Source of the DNA: Sphingobacterium zeae
Lineage (GTDB): Bacteria; Bacteroidota; Bacteroidia; Sphingobacteriales; Sphingobacteriaceae
DNA: 64,000 bases
Reading direction: 5' to 3'
Assembly: GCF_030818895.1 (NCBI RefSeq)
Contig: NZ_JAUTBA010000001.1
Coordinates: forward strand, 1-64,000
This document shows, in pieces, positions 52,126 to 62,250 of this stretch. The position numbers were made by a program, and so were the translations under genes. The notes below the pieces were generated by a model, which saw only the letters and a program-made list of their open reading frames with translations, searched no databases and was not told the DNA's origin. Position 1 is the first letter of the stretch, and the number at the start of each line of letters is the position of its first letter.

Positions 52126-53520
52126 ATGATGAAAAAGTATAAAAAGCATTTCATGCACCTCAGCTTAGCTGTGATTTTCGGTCTCCTTTTTAATTCCTGT
52201 AAGGAAAAAGAAGGTGCCAGTGAAGATCCAGACAAAGGTATTTCAGGTAAAGCCGTTTTTACGGATTTCGCCCCAAAAAAAGGAGCGGTCCGCACAAGGC
52301 TGTATATTGAAGGAAGTAATTTCGGCAGCGATGTCAATAACATCAAAGTCTTTATCGGTGAGCAGGAACTCAAAGTCGTTGGGTCAAATGGCAGCCAAAT
52401 TTATTGCATGATCCCGCGATACACCAGCTCCGGAAAAGTAAAGGTGGTTATCACCCGCAACGCAGGAGAAGCAGTTGAACACATTTTCCCCGATGAATTC
52501 CAGTATGCTAAAAGTACCGCTGTCGGCACCCTTGTCGGCAATGTGGATGAAAACGGCAACTCATCTATTATAGATGGTAATTTTGAAGAGGCTAGATTTG
52601 CCTATCCAGCCTATATCACCTACGAGCCCGAAAGCAATGCACTCTTCGTAACCGAACTGGACAGAGCTGTCCGCCGCGTCGACCTACAAACGAAAACAGT
52701 CTCCACACTGATTACCAATGGGCAGGCCGGTTTCACAAAAATGCAGACCACCACATTAAGTGCAAATACAGATACCTTATTCCTCACCGACGACAACCAG
52801 AATCTGACGGCCAGAACCAAGGTCGCCATTGCCTATTCCCTCCGATCCGAAAACTACCGCCGGGTACATCCTTATCTCTATGATCCCGCCGCCTATTCTT
52901 GCGCCCCACACCCCATTCACAATAACATGTTCTATAATGGCTATGCAGGTATAGCCATCAAAAAGGCTATATTTGACCCTTTCCTCAACGAACTCGGACC
53001 CAAGGAGCTCTTTAAAATCGGCGGAAATACCAATAGCAGCTCGCTGATCTTTTTTCATCCAACAGGCAACTATGCATACATCGTTTCCTACGGCTGTATC
53101 TATAAAAGCGTGTACGACTGGACCACCCGAGAACTGCAACCACCCATTATCTTTGCCGGTAGTCCTACAGCCAAAGGCGATGTCGATGCCATCGGCACTT
53201 CTGCCAGAATCGAGCGTGCCTATCAAGGTGTATTTGTAAAGAATCCAGACTATGCAGGACAGGCCGATGAATATGATTTTTACTTCTGCGACCAATACAA
53301 TCAAAGTATCCGAACGTTAGCCCCAACAGGTGTGGTCAGCACTTTCGCAGGTAAAGGTAGCCCGACCCCCGATGGTAGTAAAAGCGGCTATATTGATGGT
53401 GATCCGCGCAAGGAAGCCCGGTTTGCCGATCCCACAGGAATTGCCTACGATGAAGAACGTAAGATATTTTACATCGCCGAGCGCAATAATAAACGCATCC
53501 GCACCATATCAATCGAGTAG
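52126..53520 (+). CDS. IPT/TIG and NHL-repeat lipoprotein
   Basis: This 464-residue lipoprotein has a signal ending LFNSC (Cys25). Residues about 40-125 form one IPT/TIG Ig-like domain (FTDFAPKKGAVRTRLYIEGSNFGSDVNNIKVFIG, VKVVITRNAGEAVEHIFP). The rest is an NHL/beta-propeller-like region: ARFAYPAYITYEPESNALFVTE, GDVDAIGTSARIERAYQG, and a final ARFADPTGIAYDEERKIFYIAERNNKRIRTIS. Such proteins often replace SusE/SusF in Bacteroidota loci as cell-surface glycan-binding partners. It is the first gene of the locus, 87 bp before the SusC start. No catalytic motif is seen. Confidence 0.87.
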   Translation: MMKKYKKHFMHLSLAVIFGLLFNSCKEKEGASEDPDKGISGKAVFTDFAPKKGAVRTRLYIEGSNFGSDVNNIKVFIGEQELKVVGSNGSQIYCMIPRYTSSGKVKVVITRNAGEAVEHIFPDEFQYAKSTAVGTLVGNVDENGNSSIIDGNFEEARFAYPAYITYEPESNALFVTELDRAVRRVDLQTKTVSTLITNGQAGFTKMQTTTLSANTDTLFLTDDNQNLTARTKVAIAYSLRSENYRRVHPYLYDPAAYSCAPHPIHNNMFYNGYAGIAIKKAIFDPFLNELGPKELFKIGGNTNSSSLIFFHPTGNYAYIVSYGCIYKSVYDWTTRELQPPIIFAGSPTAKGDVDAIGTSARIERAYQGVFVKNPDYAGQADEYDFYFCDQYNQSIRTLAPTGVVSTFAGKGSPTPDGSKSGYIDGDPRKEARFADPTGIAYDEERKIFYIAERNNKRIRTISIE

Positions 53521-53607
53521 CGAAATTTAAAGTATACAGACAGATCCATTATGTACGCTATCACCCAAAGATTGCGCCCCAAAGGCGTATTGACCAATAA
53601 TAAACCG

Positions 53608-56600
53608 ATGAAAAAAAGAATTCTATTGCTCCTACTGGCGCTGATCGCCGTTAAGCTCAACCATGCGCAAAACGGTTCGCGCATTCCGGTCACCATCACC
53701 GGAACTGTCAGCAACAAGGCGAAGGAACCGCTTAACGGCGTCACGGTAACCATAAAAGACCAACCCGGACTTGGAACAGCAACCGACAACAAAGGAAACT
53801 ATACCATCAAAGCATCCAAATACCAATGGTTGGTATTTGCCATGCTCGGTTACGAAAAACAGGAAATTTTAATTAAAGATGACCTCAAAATAGATATCCT
53901 GCTAAAAGAAGCAGACCATAGAGCGATGGACGAGGTCATCGTCACCGCGCTCGGACCACAAAAGAAAGCCACAGTTACCGGTGCCGTCACTACTGTTGAT
54001 CTCTCCCAGCTAAAGACACCAACCTCGAGTATCACCAATGCACTGGCAGGAAATGTAGCAGGTGTAATGGCGATGCAGTCTAGCGGCCAGCCCGGAAGCA
54101 ACATGTCCGAATTCTGGATAAGAGGTATCTCCACATTTGGCGCCGGCACCTCCGCTTTAATCCTTGTCGACGGATTCGAGCGTAGCCTAAACGAAATCAG
54201 TATCGAGGATATCGAATCCTTTTCGATCCTGAAAGATGCCTCCACAACCGCGATATACGGTTCTAGGGGTGCCAACGGTGTTGTCCTCATCACCACAAAA
54301 AAAGGGAAAACAGATCGCGTAAGCATCAATGGCAAACACGAGGCCTCCTACAATACACGAACATTTACGCCGAGCTATGTCGATGGACATACCTATGCAA
54401 GTCTCATGAATGAATCACGTATCACACGTAACGAAGAGCCTTTTTACAACAACGAGGAACTCTTCCTTATCAAAAATCGACTCGATCCTGATCTATACCC
54501 CGACATCAATTGGATGGATATGTTTTTAAAGGACGGTGCCTTTACACAACGTAGCTCGCTCAATTTCGACGGTGGCGGTTCACTGGCAAGATACTTTGTT
54601 TCCGGAAGTTACATCAATGAAGGCGGAATGTACGAAACCGACGAAAACCTCAAGAATTATAATACCAACGCCAATTATAAAAGATGGAATTACCGCGCCA
54701 ATATAGATATGAACCTCACCAAATCCACTTTGTTACGCGTGGGTATCAGCGGATCGCTGGGCAAACAAAACCTCCCCGGTGGCACCTATGATGAAATCTG
54801 GGCCTCGCTCATGGGACAGAATCCCATTTCTATTCCTATTAAATACAGCGATGGACGCGTTGCATCCAGAGGTGGAGCAGAAAAGCAGAACCCCTGGGTA
54901 TTGATCACACAGCAGGGATATATCGAAAATTGGGCAAACAAACTGCAGACTAACGTTACACTAGAGCAAAACCTAGATGTGCTGACCAAGGGGTTACGTT
55001 TTGTTGGGCGCTTTGGTTACGACATCAACAACAACAATAATATCCGCAGGATGAAGTGGCCAGAAGGCTGGATGGCCGAACGGCTACGCAACTCCGACGG
55101 CGAGCTTGTACTCAAAAGAACAATTACCGAGCAGCTCCTCACCCAGCGCTCCAATGCCACCGGCGACCGCTTTGAAACCCTACAAGGTGAATTGCACTAC
55201 AACAAACAACTCAAAGATCATACCCTCGGTGGAGTAGTACAGTATACACAAGAAAAACGCGTTAACACCTCCAATTATGGCGAGGATATCATGCAGGGCA
55301 TAGAACGCCGAAATCAGCGGCTCGCAGGTCGGTTTACATATGGTTATCAGTCGCGCTACTTCTTCGACTTCAATTTCGGTTATAATGGATCGGAGAATTT
55401 TGCCAAAGGCCATCAGTTTGACCTCTTTCCAGCCGTCTCCGGAGCATGGAATCTGGCCGAAGAAAAATTCATCAAAGAGCGGCTTAGCTGGATGAATATG
55501 CTCAAGATCAGGTACTCCTTCGGTAAGGTCGGCAACGACGCCATGCCTGTGCGCTTCCCGTATCTAGCTTCTTTCAGCACCGATGAAAATCTCGGCTATA
55601 ATTGGGGCGATATCGAAAGCAAAAATCTCTACCCCGGACTCACCTATTCCCGTATTGCCTCCAATTCCATTACCTGGGAAATTGCCACCAAACACGACCT
55701 CGGACTTGATTTTTCTTTTTTCAATGACAAATTCGGCGGACAGCTCGACTACTTTCATGAACAACGTGATGGAATATACATGGAACGTAAATATATCCCT
55801 TTTGTGGTCGGCCTACAAGGACAAGATCCCAGGGCCAACGTCGGTTCTACACGATCCGAAGGCTTTGACGGCCAGATGCGGTTTACCCAAAAGATCAATC
55901 AGCTCAGTCTAACAGCACGCGGCACCATGACCTACAGTAAAAACACCATCCTCGAAGCCGACGACCAATTCAGCAACTACCCATACACCACCCTTTCCGG
56001 CTTTCGGGTCAATCAGAACAAAGGGCTCATCGCCTTAGGACTTTTTAAAGACTATGAAGATATCCGAAACAGTGCCACCCAAAACTTTGGACGTACCGCC
56101 CCCGGAGATATCAAATACAAGGATATTAATGGCGATGGTAAAATCGACGACACCGATATCGTACCCATCGGTGCTACGCGTTACCCCAACCTCGTCTATG
56201 GCTTTGGCTTATCAGCAAACTACAAATCGTTTGATGCCAGCGTACATTTCCAGGGTGCCGGGAAATCCTCCTTCTTTATCAATGGATATACCGTATACCC
56301 ATTCAGCCAGGGCGACTGGGGAAATATTCTGACCGATGTGGTCGAATCCAACCGCTGGATACTAGGGGTCAACGAAGATGTAAATGCCCAATATCCCAGA
56401 CTCAGTTACGGCGGTAGCGCCAATAACTACCGCGCTTCAACCTATTGGCTCCGCGAGAGTTCGTATCTACGGTTAAAAACCCTCGATATAGGATATGCAA
56501 TACCCAACGGATTCACAAAAAGAATAGGCATCAAATCGGCACGGCTCTATGCCATGGGCACCAACTTGCTGACATTCTCCAAATTTAAATTGTGGGACCC

Positions 56601-56676
56601 CGAAATGAACAGTTCCAATGGTCAAGCCTATCCACTGGCCAAAACAATCACCCTCGGACTTACCATCAACCTTTAA
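53608..56676 (+). CDS. SusC/RagA-type TonB-dependent outer-membrane transporter
   Basis: This is a 1022-residue outer-membrane importer. The start at ATG 53608 gives a normal signal peptide (MKKRILLLLLALIAVKLNHAQ); an in-frame ATG at 53551 would add a leader and is rejected. A carboxypeptidase-regulatory-like domain follows (VTITGTVSNKAKEPLNGVTV, near residues 30-110). Next is the plug with the SusC signature (ALAGNVAGVMAMQSSGQPG, LILVDGFERSLNEISIEDIESFSILKDAST, YGSRGANGVVLITTKKG), then a 22-strand barrel ending LGLTINL. With the adjacent SusD it captures and imports oligosaccharides using TonB energy. Confidence 0.96.
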   Translation: MKKRILLLLLALIAVKLNHAQNGSRIPVTITGTVSNKAKEPLNGVTVTIKDQPGLGTATDNKGNYTIKASKYQWLVFAMLGYEKQEILIKDDLKIDILLKEADHRAMDEVIVTALGPQKKATVTGAVTTVDLSQLKTPTSSITNALAGNVAGVMAMQSSGQPGSNMSEFWIRGISTFGAGTSALILVDGFERSLNEISIEDIESFSILKDASTTAIYGSRGANGVVLITTKKGKTDRVSINGKHEASYNTRTFTPSYVDGHTYASLMNESRITRNEEPFYNNEELFLIKNRLDPDLYPDINWMDMFLKDGAFTQRSSLNFDGGGSLARYFVSGSYINEGGMYETDENLKNYNTNANYKRWNYRANIDMNLTKSTLLRVGISGSLGKQNLPGGTYDEIWASLMGQNPISIPIKYSDGRVASRGGAEKQNPWVLITQQGYIENWANKLQTNVTLEQNLDVLTKGLRFVGRFGYDINNNNNIRRMKWPEGWMAERLRNSDGELVLKRTITEQLLTQRSNATGDRFETLQGELHYNKQLKDHTLGGVVQYTQEKRVNTSNYGEDIMQGIERRNQRLAGRFTYGYQSRYFFDFNFGYNGSENFAKGHQFDLFPAVSGAWNLAEEKFIKERLSWMNMLKIRYSFGKVGNDAMPVRFPYLASFSTDENLGYNWGDIESKNLYPGLTYSRIASNSITWEIATKHDLGLDFSFFNDKFGGQLDYFHEQRDGIYMERKYIPFVVGLQGQDPRANVGSTRSEGFDGQMRFTQKINQLSLTARGTMTYSKNTILEADDQFSNYPYTTLSGFRVNQNKGLIALGLFKDYEDIRNSATQNFGRTAPGDIKYKDINGDGKIDDTDIVPIGATRYPNLVYGFGLSANYKSFDASVHFQGAGKSSFFINGYTVYPFSQGDWGNILTDVVESNRWILGVNEDVNAQYPRLSYGGSANNYRASTYWLRESSYLRLKTLDIGYAIPNGFTKRIGIKSARLYAMGTNLLTFSKFKLWDPEMNSSNGQAYPLAKTITLGLTINL

Positions 56677-56686
56677 TGATAGCAAC

Positions 56687-58705
56687 ATGAAGAAAATAAC
56701 ACTACTCGCACCCCTGCTGCTCAGCCTCGGTTTAGGTCTATCCATCAGCTCCTGCTCCAAATACCTGGATGTTGAGCATTTTTTTGATGACCGACAGAGC
56801 GAAGATCGCATTTTTAAAAGCAAGGATTATACGGAGCAATGGCTCGGAAACTGTTACAACAAACTATTGGACTACAACCTCGAAATGGGCCACCGAAATT
56901 ATACCATCTCCAACTACTCGGACGATATGTTCTACAATGAATCCGCCGGAGGCAACGGCGATGAGTACCGGCGATTCAAATTTGGAGAGTACGATTATAC
57001 CTGGCAGCGCCAATCGTGGGCACAGTCGTATGGCGGAATCCGTCAAGCCTCAGTCATGATACACAGCATGGCTGAAGGTGGAGCTTTCACGCCAAAACAG
57101 GTCGCAGACTACAAGGCGCAGGCACGCTTTATCCGAGCCTACCTGTACTGGCTGCTCCTACGCAAATATGGTCCAGTACCAATTATGCCAGATAAAGGTG
57201 TAGACTACGACGAAAGCTATGACAAACTAGCCTACCCGCGCAACACCTACGATGAAGTAGCCACCTTTATTGCCGAAGAAATGGCTCTGGCAGCGCAAGA
57301 TCTACCCTTGAAGCGTGACAACCGCAATATCGCCCGCCCCACGCGTGGAGCAGCATTGGCCACACGCGCCAAAGCATTATTATTTGCGGCAAGCCCCCTG
57401 GCCAATGGTAACGCAGAAATGAGCGAATTTACGGACGATAAAGGCCGCATGTTGATTTCTGCACAATACAGCGAAGAAAAATGGGCCCGTGCAGCAGCGG
57501 CGGCCAAAGATGTGATCGATTTAAATGCCTACAAGCTATATACAGCCGATTTTAAAGCCAAAGGTACTGCCGACTATCCGGCTACCATCACTCCCCCTCA
57601 TCATCCCGAATATTCCGAAAAGAACTTTCCGGAAGGGTGGGCCAATATTGATCCCTTTGAATCTTATCGCGCCGTATTTAACGGTGATCTATATGCGGCG
57701 GAAAACCCAGAGATGATCTTCACGAGAGGCGAAAATCAAACAGATGAAAACCACGGCATTATCGCGTTGACAAGGCACCAGATGCCCCAAGTGGGCGGCG
57801 GATACAACTGCCATGGCATTACCTTGAAACAATGTGATGCCTACGCCATGAATGATGGAACCACATTTAATAGACAGCAAATCCGGCAGAAATACGGAAC
57901 AAATATGTTTGTGCAGAAGGCTGAACTTGATCAATTCAAGCCACTCCTGGAAAATGTATGGAAAGACTTTGCCCATCGTGAACCACGATTTTACGCTTCA
58001 GTAGCCTATAGTGGTACACTGTGGACCATGTCTAGCGCCACCTCCAACTTATCCAATGTCACCAACAAGCAGATCTTCTATTATCGGGGTGAAAATGAGG
58101 GTATGATCAATGGTGACCGCTGGCTACCTACGGGGATAGGCATGATGAAATTTGTCAACCCAAAAGATAATGCCACAGGCAATGGCGGCAAGATATACCC
58201 CAAAGTGGAGATTGCCATACGGTATGCCGACCTCCTACTCATGTATGCCGAAGCGCTCAATGAGATCAATGGTTCCTATATGGTTGCTAGCTGGGACGGC
58301 AAAACTACACATCAGATCACTCGAAATATCGATCAGATGAAAAACAGTATAGGTATGGTTCGTATCCGCGCCGGAGTGCCCAATTATGACAACGCCATAT
58401 ATACCGATCAGGCAGCGTTACGCCGCCAAATTAAAGGTGAGCGGCAGATCGAATTGCTGGGCGAAAATCAGCGCTACTACGACTTACGCCGATGGAAAGA
58501 TGCTCCAATAGATGAAGCACAACAGATCTACGGCTACAATGTGTATATGACCAAAGACAATGCCGACCTATTCTATACCCCTGTGCGCGTACCACAACTC
58601 CAGACTATATTTTCTAAAAAAATGTACTTCTGGCCCGTCGACTGGGATGAGCTCCGCAAAAACAGACGCATGACGCAGGCACCGGGATGGCCTTCTTTCG
58701 ATTAA
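56687..58705 (+). CDS. SusD/RagB-type nutrient-binding lipoprotein
   Basis: This 672-residue lipoprotein starts at ATG 56687, 10 bp after the SusC stop; an in-frame start at 56618 inside susC is rejected. The signal ends SISSC (Cys23). SusD-family segments are clear: the N-terminal SKYLDVEHFFDDR, TPR-like helices with QARFIRAYLYWLLLRKYGPVPIM, and the C-terminal IRYADLLLMYAEALNEING, IKGERQIELLGENQRYYDLRRWKD and FSKKMYFWPV. It forms the lid over the SusC barrel and binds the glycan. Sequence alone does not tell the substrate. Confidence 0.95.
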   Translation: MKKITLLAPLLLSLGLGLSISSCSKYLDVEHFFDDRQSEDRIFKSKDYTEQWLGNCYNKLLDYNLEMGHRNYTISNYSDDMFYNESAGGNGDEYRRFKFGEYDYTWQRQSWAQSYGGIRQASVMIHSMAEGGAFTPKQVADYKAQARFIRAYLYWLLLRKYGPVPIMPDKGVDYDESYDKLAYPRNTYDEVATFIAEEMALAAQDLPLKRDNRNIARPTRGAALATRAKALLFAASPLANGNAEMSEFTDDKGRMLISAQYSEEKWARAAAAAKDVIDLNAYKLYTADFKAKGTADYPATITPPHHPEYSEKNFPEGWANIDPFESYRAVFNGDLYAAENPEMIFTRGENQTDENHGIIALTRHQMPQVGGGYNCHGITLKQCDAYAMNDGTTFNRQQIRQKYGTNMFVQKAELDQFKPLLENVWKDFAHREPRFYASVAYSGTLWTMSSATSNLSNVTNKQIFYYRGENEGMINGDRWLPTGIGMMKFVNPKDNATGNGGKIYPKVEIAIRYADLLLMYAEALNEINGSYMVASWDGKTTHQITRNIDQMKNSIGMVRIRAGVPNYDNAIYTDQAALRRQIKGERQIELLGENQRYYDLRRWKDAPIDEAQQIYGYNVYMTKDNADLFYTPVRVPQLQTIFSKKMYFWPVDWDELRKNRRMTQAPGWPSFD

Positions 58706-58783
58706 TTAAACCCGCCAAAAAGAATCAGATAGAAAATACCGCAATCAACATTGCATACTTATTTAAGCATTTAAAAAAAACAC

Positions 58784-59785
58784 ATGAAAAATCCTTATAT
58801 CTATATTTTAACCCTAGTCTTGGCCTTGTTCCAAACGGGGTGCAACGATGAATGGGAGGAAGAACTGTATACACAGATGGTGTCTTTTAAAGCCCCAATT
58901 GGAAATGAAGGTGTATCTGAAGTGTATCTGCGCTACAACAAGACCGGCGAAGTCACCTACAAATTGCCTATCATACTGAGCGGCTCCCGCGAGAACGACA
59001 AAGACCGCTATGTCAAGGTGGCTGTTGATAGCGATACACTAGCCACTTTTAACCAGGAAAAATATCAGTACCGCAAAGACTTATATTTTAAGCAGCTTCC
59101 CGAACAGTTTTTTGCACTGCCCAAGGAGAGCTGCCTGATCCCCAAAGGAGCACATACCGAAAATTATCCGATCAAATTTAAGTTTGAAAACCTCGATCTG
59201 GTCGAACGCTATGTACTTCCACTGTCCATTCAGGAAGACCCCTCCTATGTGACCAATAAGCGCAAAGGATGGCGCAAAGCATTGCTCTATGTCAAGCCAT
59301 TTAATAATTATTCGGGCAACTATTCAGCTACATCCATGAATGTCTATGCCGACGGGCAAACTAAAAACCCACTTGTATCCAGCGTCAGAACATCATGGGT
59401 GGTAGACGAAAAAGCAGTGTTTTTCTACGCCGGAGTGCTGGAAGAGAAATCAGAAGATCGGGGCCGTTACAAAATTATCATGGAGTTTATGGAACCCTCG
59501 GAAGATGTTAACGGTATCAAATCGGGTACTCTTCATGTGTATGCCGCCGACAAATCCATCAACTTTGAAATGCTCGGGCAGCCCACGTACCAATTAAGGG
59601 AAATCGCAGATGCCACCAAAAAATATTTGGTCAAACAGTACTGCACCGTCAACCTAAAATACAAATATGACGATATCACCACCATGCCCGGTGTGCCCGT
59701 ACGCTACCGCGCAGAAGGAAGCATGACGATGGAACGATCACGCAACACTCTTATTCCCGATGAAGACCAGGCCATACAGTGGTAG
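58784..59785 (+). CDS. DUF4973/DUF1735-type glycan-locus lipoprotein
   Basis: This 333-residue lipoprotein has a signal ending FQTGC (Cys20) followed by acidic residues (NDEWEEE), a surface-export-type sequence. The N-terminal half matches the DUF1735-like beta-sandwich (YTQMVSFKAPIGNEGVSEVYLRY, YKLPIILSGS, LPKESCLIPKGAHTENYPIKF). The C-terminal half is the DUF4973 type (YSGNYSATSMNVYADG, and the ending YRAEGSMTMERSRNTLIPDEDQAIQW). These are common as the gene after SusD and act as surface glycan-binding proteins, inferred here by position. It is 78 bp after susD. Confidence 0.85.
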   Translation: MKNPYIYILTLVLALFQTGCNDEWEEELYTQMVSFKAPIGNEGVSEVYLRYNKTGEVTYKLPIILSGSRENDKDRYVKVAVDSDTLATFNQEKYQYRKDLYFKQLPEQFFALPKESCLIPKGAHTENYPIKFKFENLDLVERYVLPLSIQEDPSYVTNKRKGWRKALLYVKPFNNYSGNYSATSMNVYADGQTKNPLVSSVRTSWVVDEKAVFFYAGVLEEKSEDRGRYKIIMEFMEPSEDVNGIKSGTLHVYAADKSINFEMLGQPTYQLREIADATKKYLVKQYCTVNLKYKYDDITTMPGVPVRYRAEGSMTMERSRNTLIPDEDQAIQW

Positions 59786-59855
59786 CATACGTCCGGGTAA
59801 ATGCTGATCAATCAAGCGATGCAATTCAATTGAAAATCTTTAAACAAACACATCC

Positions 59856-61394
59856 ATGAAAAGAATGACAGTAACCTTTTATTTTATGATGAGCAGCATG
59901 TTATGGGTATCTGCCTGCCAAAAAAACAATCCTAAAAACGATTTAGAGCCCATCCCCAAAAGCAATACGCAACCTGTAGATTCTGCTGCCGACGATACAG
60001 TAGTGTTAGATAGTACTTTCTCCAATCCACTCATGCCCGGAGGTCCCGACCCCTGGGTAATCCAAAAAGACGGTACTTACTATTATACCTATACCCAGGG
60101 AAGTAAGCTCGTTATCCTCGAAACCAAAAGCATGTCCGAACTCGCTTCCGCACGTCGATATGAAGTCTATACCCCCCCTGCAGATCAGCCCTATTCAAAA
60201 AATTTATGGGCACCCGAATTGCATGAAATCGATGGTAAATGGTACTTCTATTTTGCAGCAGATAATGGTAGCAATGCCAACCACAGAATGTATGTGCTCG
60301 AAAATTCTTCTCCCACCCCCGTTCAGGGCAACTGGGAAATGAAAGGTAAGATTTCCGATAGCACAAGCGAATGGGCCATTGACGGAACCATTTTGCGGCA
60401 TGACGGAAAGATGTATATGATCTGGTCGGGCGGAAATGCCGGCGCACCGCCCCAAAACATTTATATAGCACCCATGAGCAACCCCTGGACAATCTCAGGA
60501 CCAAAGGTCATGATTGCCACGCCCACCTACGCATGGGAGAAAAACGGAAATCCAATCAACGAAGGCCCCCAGGTGTTGATCAATCCACAGGGCAAAGTCT
60601 ATATCGTTTATTCGGGCAGCGGTTACTGGTCCGACGGCTATTGCCTAGGCCTACTGGCGCTAAAAGATGACGGAGACCCACTACAGGCAGCAGATTGGAC
60701 AAAACGCAACCATCCCGTATTTTCCATGAGACCCGAAAGTAGCATTTATGGTCCCGGCCACAACGGTTTTTTTAAATCTCCTGATGGAAAAGAAGACTGG
60801 ATGATTTATCATGCACGTAATGTAGCCAATGACGGCAATGCCACACGCAGACCCTACATCCAGCGATTTTCCTGGCATACAGATGGCTCGCCAAACTTCG
60901 GTCTACCGGCCAATCCTGCACTCAAACAAAAGCGTCCAGCAGGAGAAAAATGGCGGAAAATATATACCAAGAAAGGATGGACTGTCGCTGGCTTCAGTTC
61001 CGAAGAACCCAATAACAACCGGGTGGCTGCCGCAGTGATCGATGACAATATCAACTCCATATGGATAACCCGCTATTCGGTCAATCCAACAAAGTACCCC
61101 GACCATTACCTCACCATCGACATCGGAAAGGCTCAACCCATAGATGGTTTTGTAATCCATCAAAAAGATGGCGACAGAAAGATCAAAGAATTGGAAATCC
61201 ATGTCGGCAATGACAATCAAAACTGGGAAAACCTGGGCACCTTTACCTTGAGCGATGTCAATCTCCTGCGGCAGTTTATCGACCTGACGCAGACCAAGCA
61301 ATTTCGCTATTTTAAACTCATACCTAAGTCAGGGTACGACAATCAACAGCAGCCCGGCCTGGCGGAAGTAGGCATATTCCGCAATAGCGATTAG
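59856..61394 (+). CDS. GH43 glycoside hydrolase with C-terminal F5/8 (discoidin-like) module
   Basis: This 512-residue lipoprotein has a signal ending WVSAC (Cys21). The five-bladed GH43 domain covers about residues 45-350: the catalytic base Asp in MPGGPDPWVIQKDGTYYYTY, the pKa-modulating Asp in EWAIDGTILRHDGKMYMIWSG, and the acid Glu in PINEGPQVLINPQGKVYI. A discoidin/F5-8-type carbohydrate-binding module follows from about 370 (SSEEPNNNRVAAAVIDDNINSIW... YLTIDIGKAQPIDGFVI). GH43 enzymes mostly cleave arabinose- or xylose-containing chains, so an arabinan, arabinoxylan or arabinogalactan-type substrate is likely but unproven. It ends the locus before a strong terminator. Confidence 0.92.
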   Translation: MKRMTVTFYFMMSSMLWVSACQKNNPKNDLEPIPKSNTQPVDSAADDTVVLDSTFSNPLMPGGPDPWVIQKDGTYYYTYTQGSKLVILETKSMSELASARRYEVYTPPADQPYSKNLWAPELHEIDGKWYFYFAADNGSNANHRMYVLENSSPTPVQGNWEMKGKISDSTSEWAIDGTILRHDGKMYMIWSGGNAGAPPQNIYIAPMSNPWTISGPKVMIATPTYAWEKNGNPINEGPQVLINPQGKVYIVYSGSGYWSDGYCLGLLALKDDGDPLQAADWTKRNHPVFSMRPESSIYGPGHNGFFKSPDGKEDWMIYHARNVANDGNATRRPYIQRFSWHTDGSPNFGLPANPALKQKRPAGEKWRKIYTKKGWTVAGFSSEEPNNNRVAAAVIDDNINSIWITRYSVNPTKYPDHYLTIDIGKAQPIDGFVIHQKDGDRKIKELEIHVGNDNQNWENLGTFTLSDVNLLRQFIDLTQTKQFRYFKLIPKSGYDNQQQPGLAEVGIFRNSD

Positions 61395-61426
61395 CATACA
61401 CTAAAAGATGATTGCTGAAAATTATA

Positions 61427-61461
61427 GGGGCAGTCCAAAAATTATTGGATTGCCCTTTTTT
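61427..61461 (+). terminator. Rho-independent terminator of the polysaccharide utilisation locus
   Basis: GGGCAGTCCAA (61428-61438) pairs with TTGGATTGCCC (61445-61455), one G-T pair, and is followed by six T residues. It lies about 33 bp past the GH43 stop, between convergent units. Confidence 0.9.
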
Positions 61462-61483
61462 GATCCCCTATCGTTATGTCGAA

Positions 61484-62248
61484 TCAGGATCTCGGCATTG
61501 ACTTTAGGTAAGCCGACGGAGATACCTTATAATATTTTTGGAAGTTCTTATTAAAGATACTCTGTGAACTATACCCTACTAGGGTTGCGATCTGCTGTAA
61601 ACTATATTCATTTTGTGCCATGAGTTCAGTCGCTTTCTTTAAACGCGTTTTATCGACAAGTTCCTTGGGCGAAAGCGCAGAAAGCTGCTTTATTTTTCGG
61701 TAAAATGTAGGCCGGCTCATCAACATATGTTCAGCAAGTTCATCAATACCAAGTTCCGGATACCTAAAGTTTTTTTTGATATAAGCATCCAGCTTGTGCA
61801 AAAACTCAGCGTCCAGCTTCGAAGGCGCCAACAAACGGACATCTTCAAACGGCGCATGAGCAAAATGAGTTTTTACATTAACCCTATTTCTTAGCAGATT
61901 GTCCACCTGCACCAGTAAAAGCTCCAAAGGAAAAGGCTTCTGAACATACGCATCGGCACCCACTTCAAGCCCCTCAATATGCGCCGTATAACTATTTTTT
62001 GAAGTCAGCAATAGTACCGGTATATGGCAATAGTTGAGATTCGATTTGATGAATTTACAGAGTTCAAAACCGTCAATTCCAGGCATCATAATATCCGAGA
62101 TAACCAGATCAATCATTTCGCTATCTAAGATAAGTTTTGCACTTTCACCATTGTCAGCGGTGTGTGTGCAATAATTTTCATTCAATTCTTCAGACAAGAA
62201 TTCCAGAATTTCCAAATTGTCGTCAATAATCAATATGTGCTGTCTCAT
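61484..62248 (-). CDS. AraC-type response regulator (receiver plus HTH), split HTCS output
   Basis: This 254-residue protein has a receiver domain (acidic pair LIIDDN, phospho-Asp in LVISDIMMPGIDG near residue 54, Thr in LLLTSKN, Lys in VQKPF) joined to an AraC double helix-turn-helix at about 155-252 (MSRPTFYRKIKQLSALSPKELV and LQQIATLVGYSSQSIFNKNFQKYY with SPSAYLKS). This equals the C-terminal part of the usual one-piece hybrid two-component sensors of Bacteroidota. Here it is a separate gene starting 2 bp after the kinase stop. It probably activates the adjacent SusC/D locus. Confidence 0.94.
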   Translation of the reverse strand: MRQHILIIDDNLEILEFLSEELNENYCTHTADNGESAKLILDSEMIDLVISDIMMPGIDGFELCKFIKSNLNYCHIPVLLLTSKNSYTAHIEGLEVGADAYVQKPFPLELLLVQVDNLLRNRVNVKTHFAHAPFEDVRLLAPSKLDAEFLHKLDAYIKKNFRYPELGIDELAEHMLMSRPTFYRKIKQLSALSPKELVDKTRLKKATELMAQNEYSLQQIATLVGYSSQSIFNKNFQKYYKVSPSAYLKSMPRS

Positions 62249-62250
62249 AA

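Noticed and set aside
53551..53607. Upstream start for the SusC gene
   Set aside because: The extra 19 residues would precede a perfect signal peptide; ATG 53608 is the natural start.
56618..56686. Upstream start for the SusD gene inside the SusC gene
   Set aside because: It would put 23 hydrophilic residues before the lipoprotein signal; ATG 56687 fits the signal peptide and a 10-bp intergenic gap.
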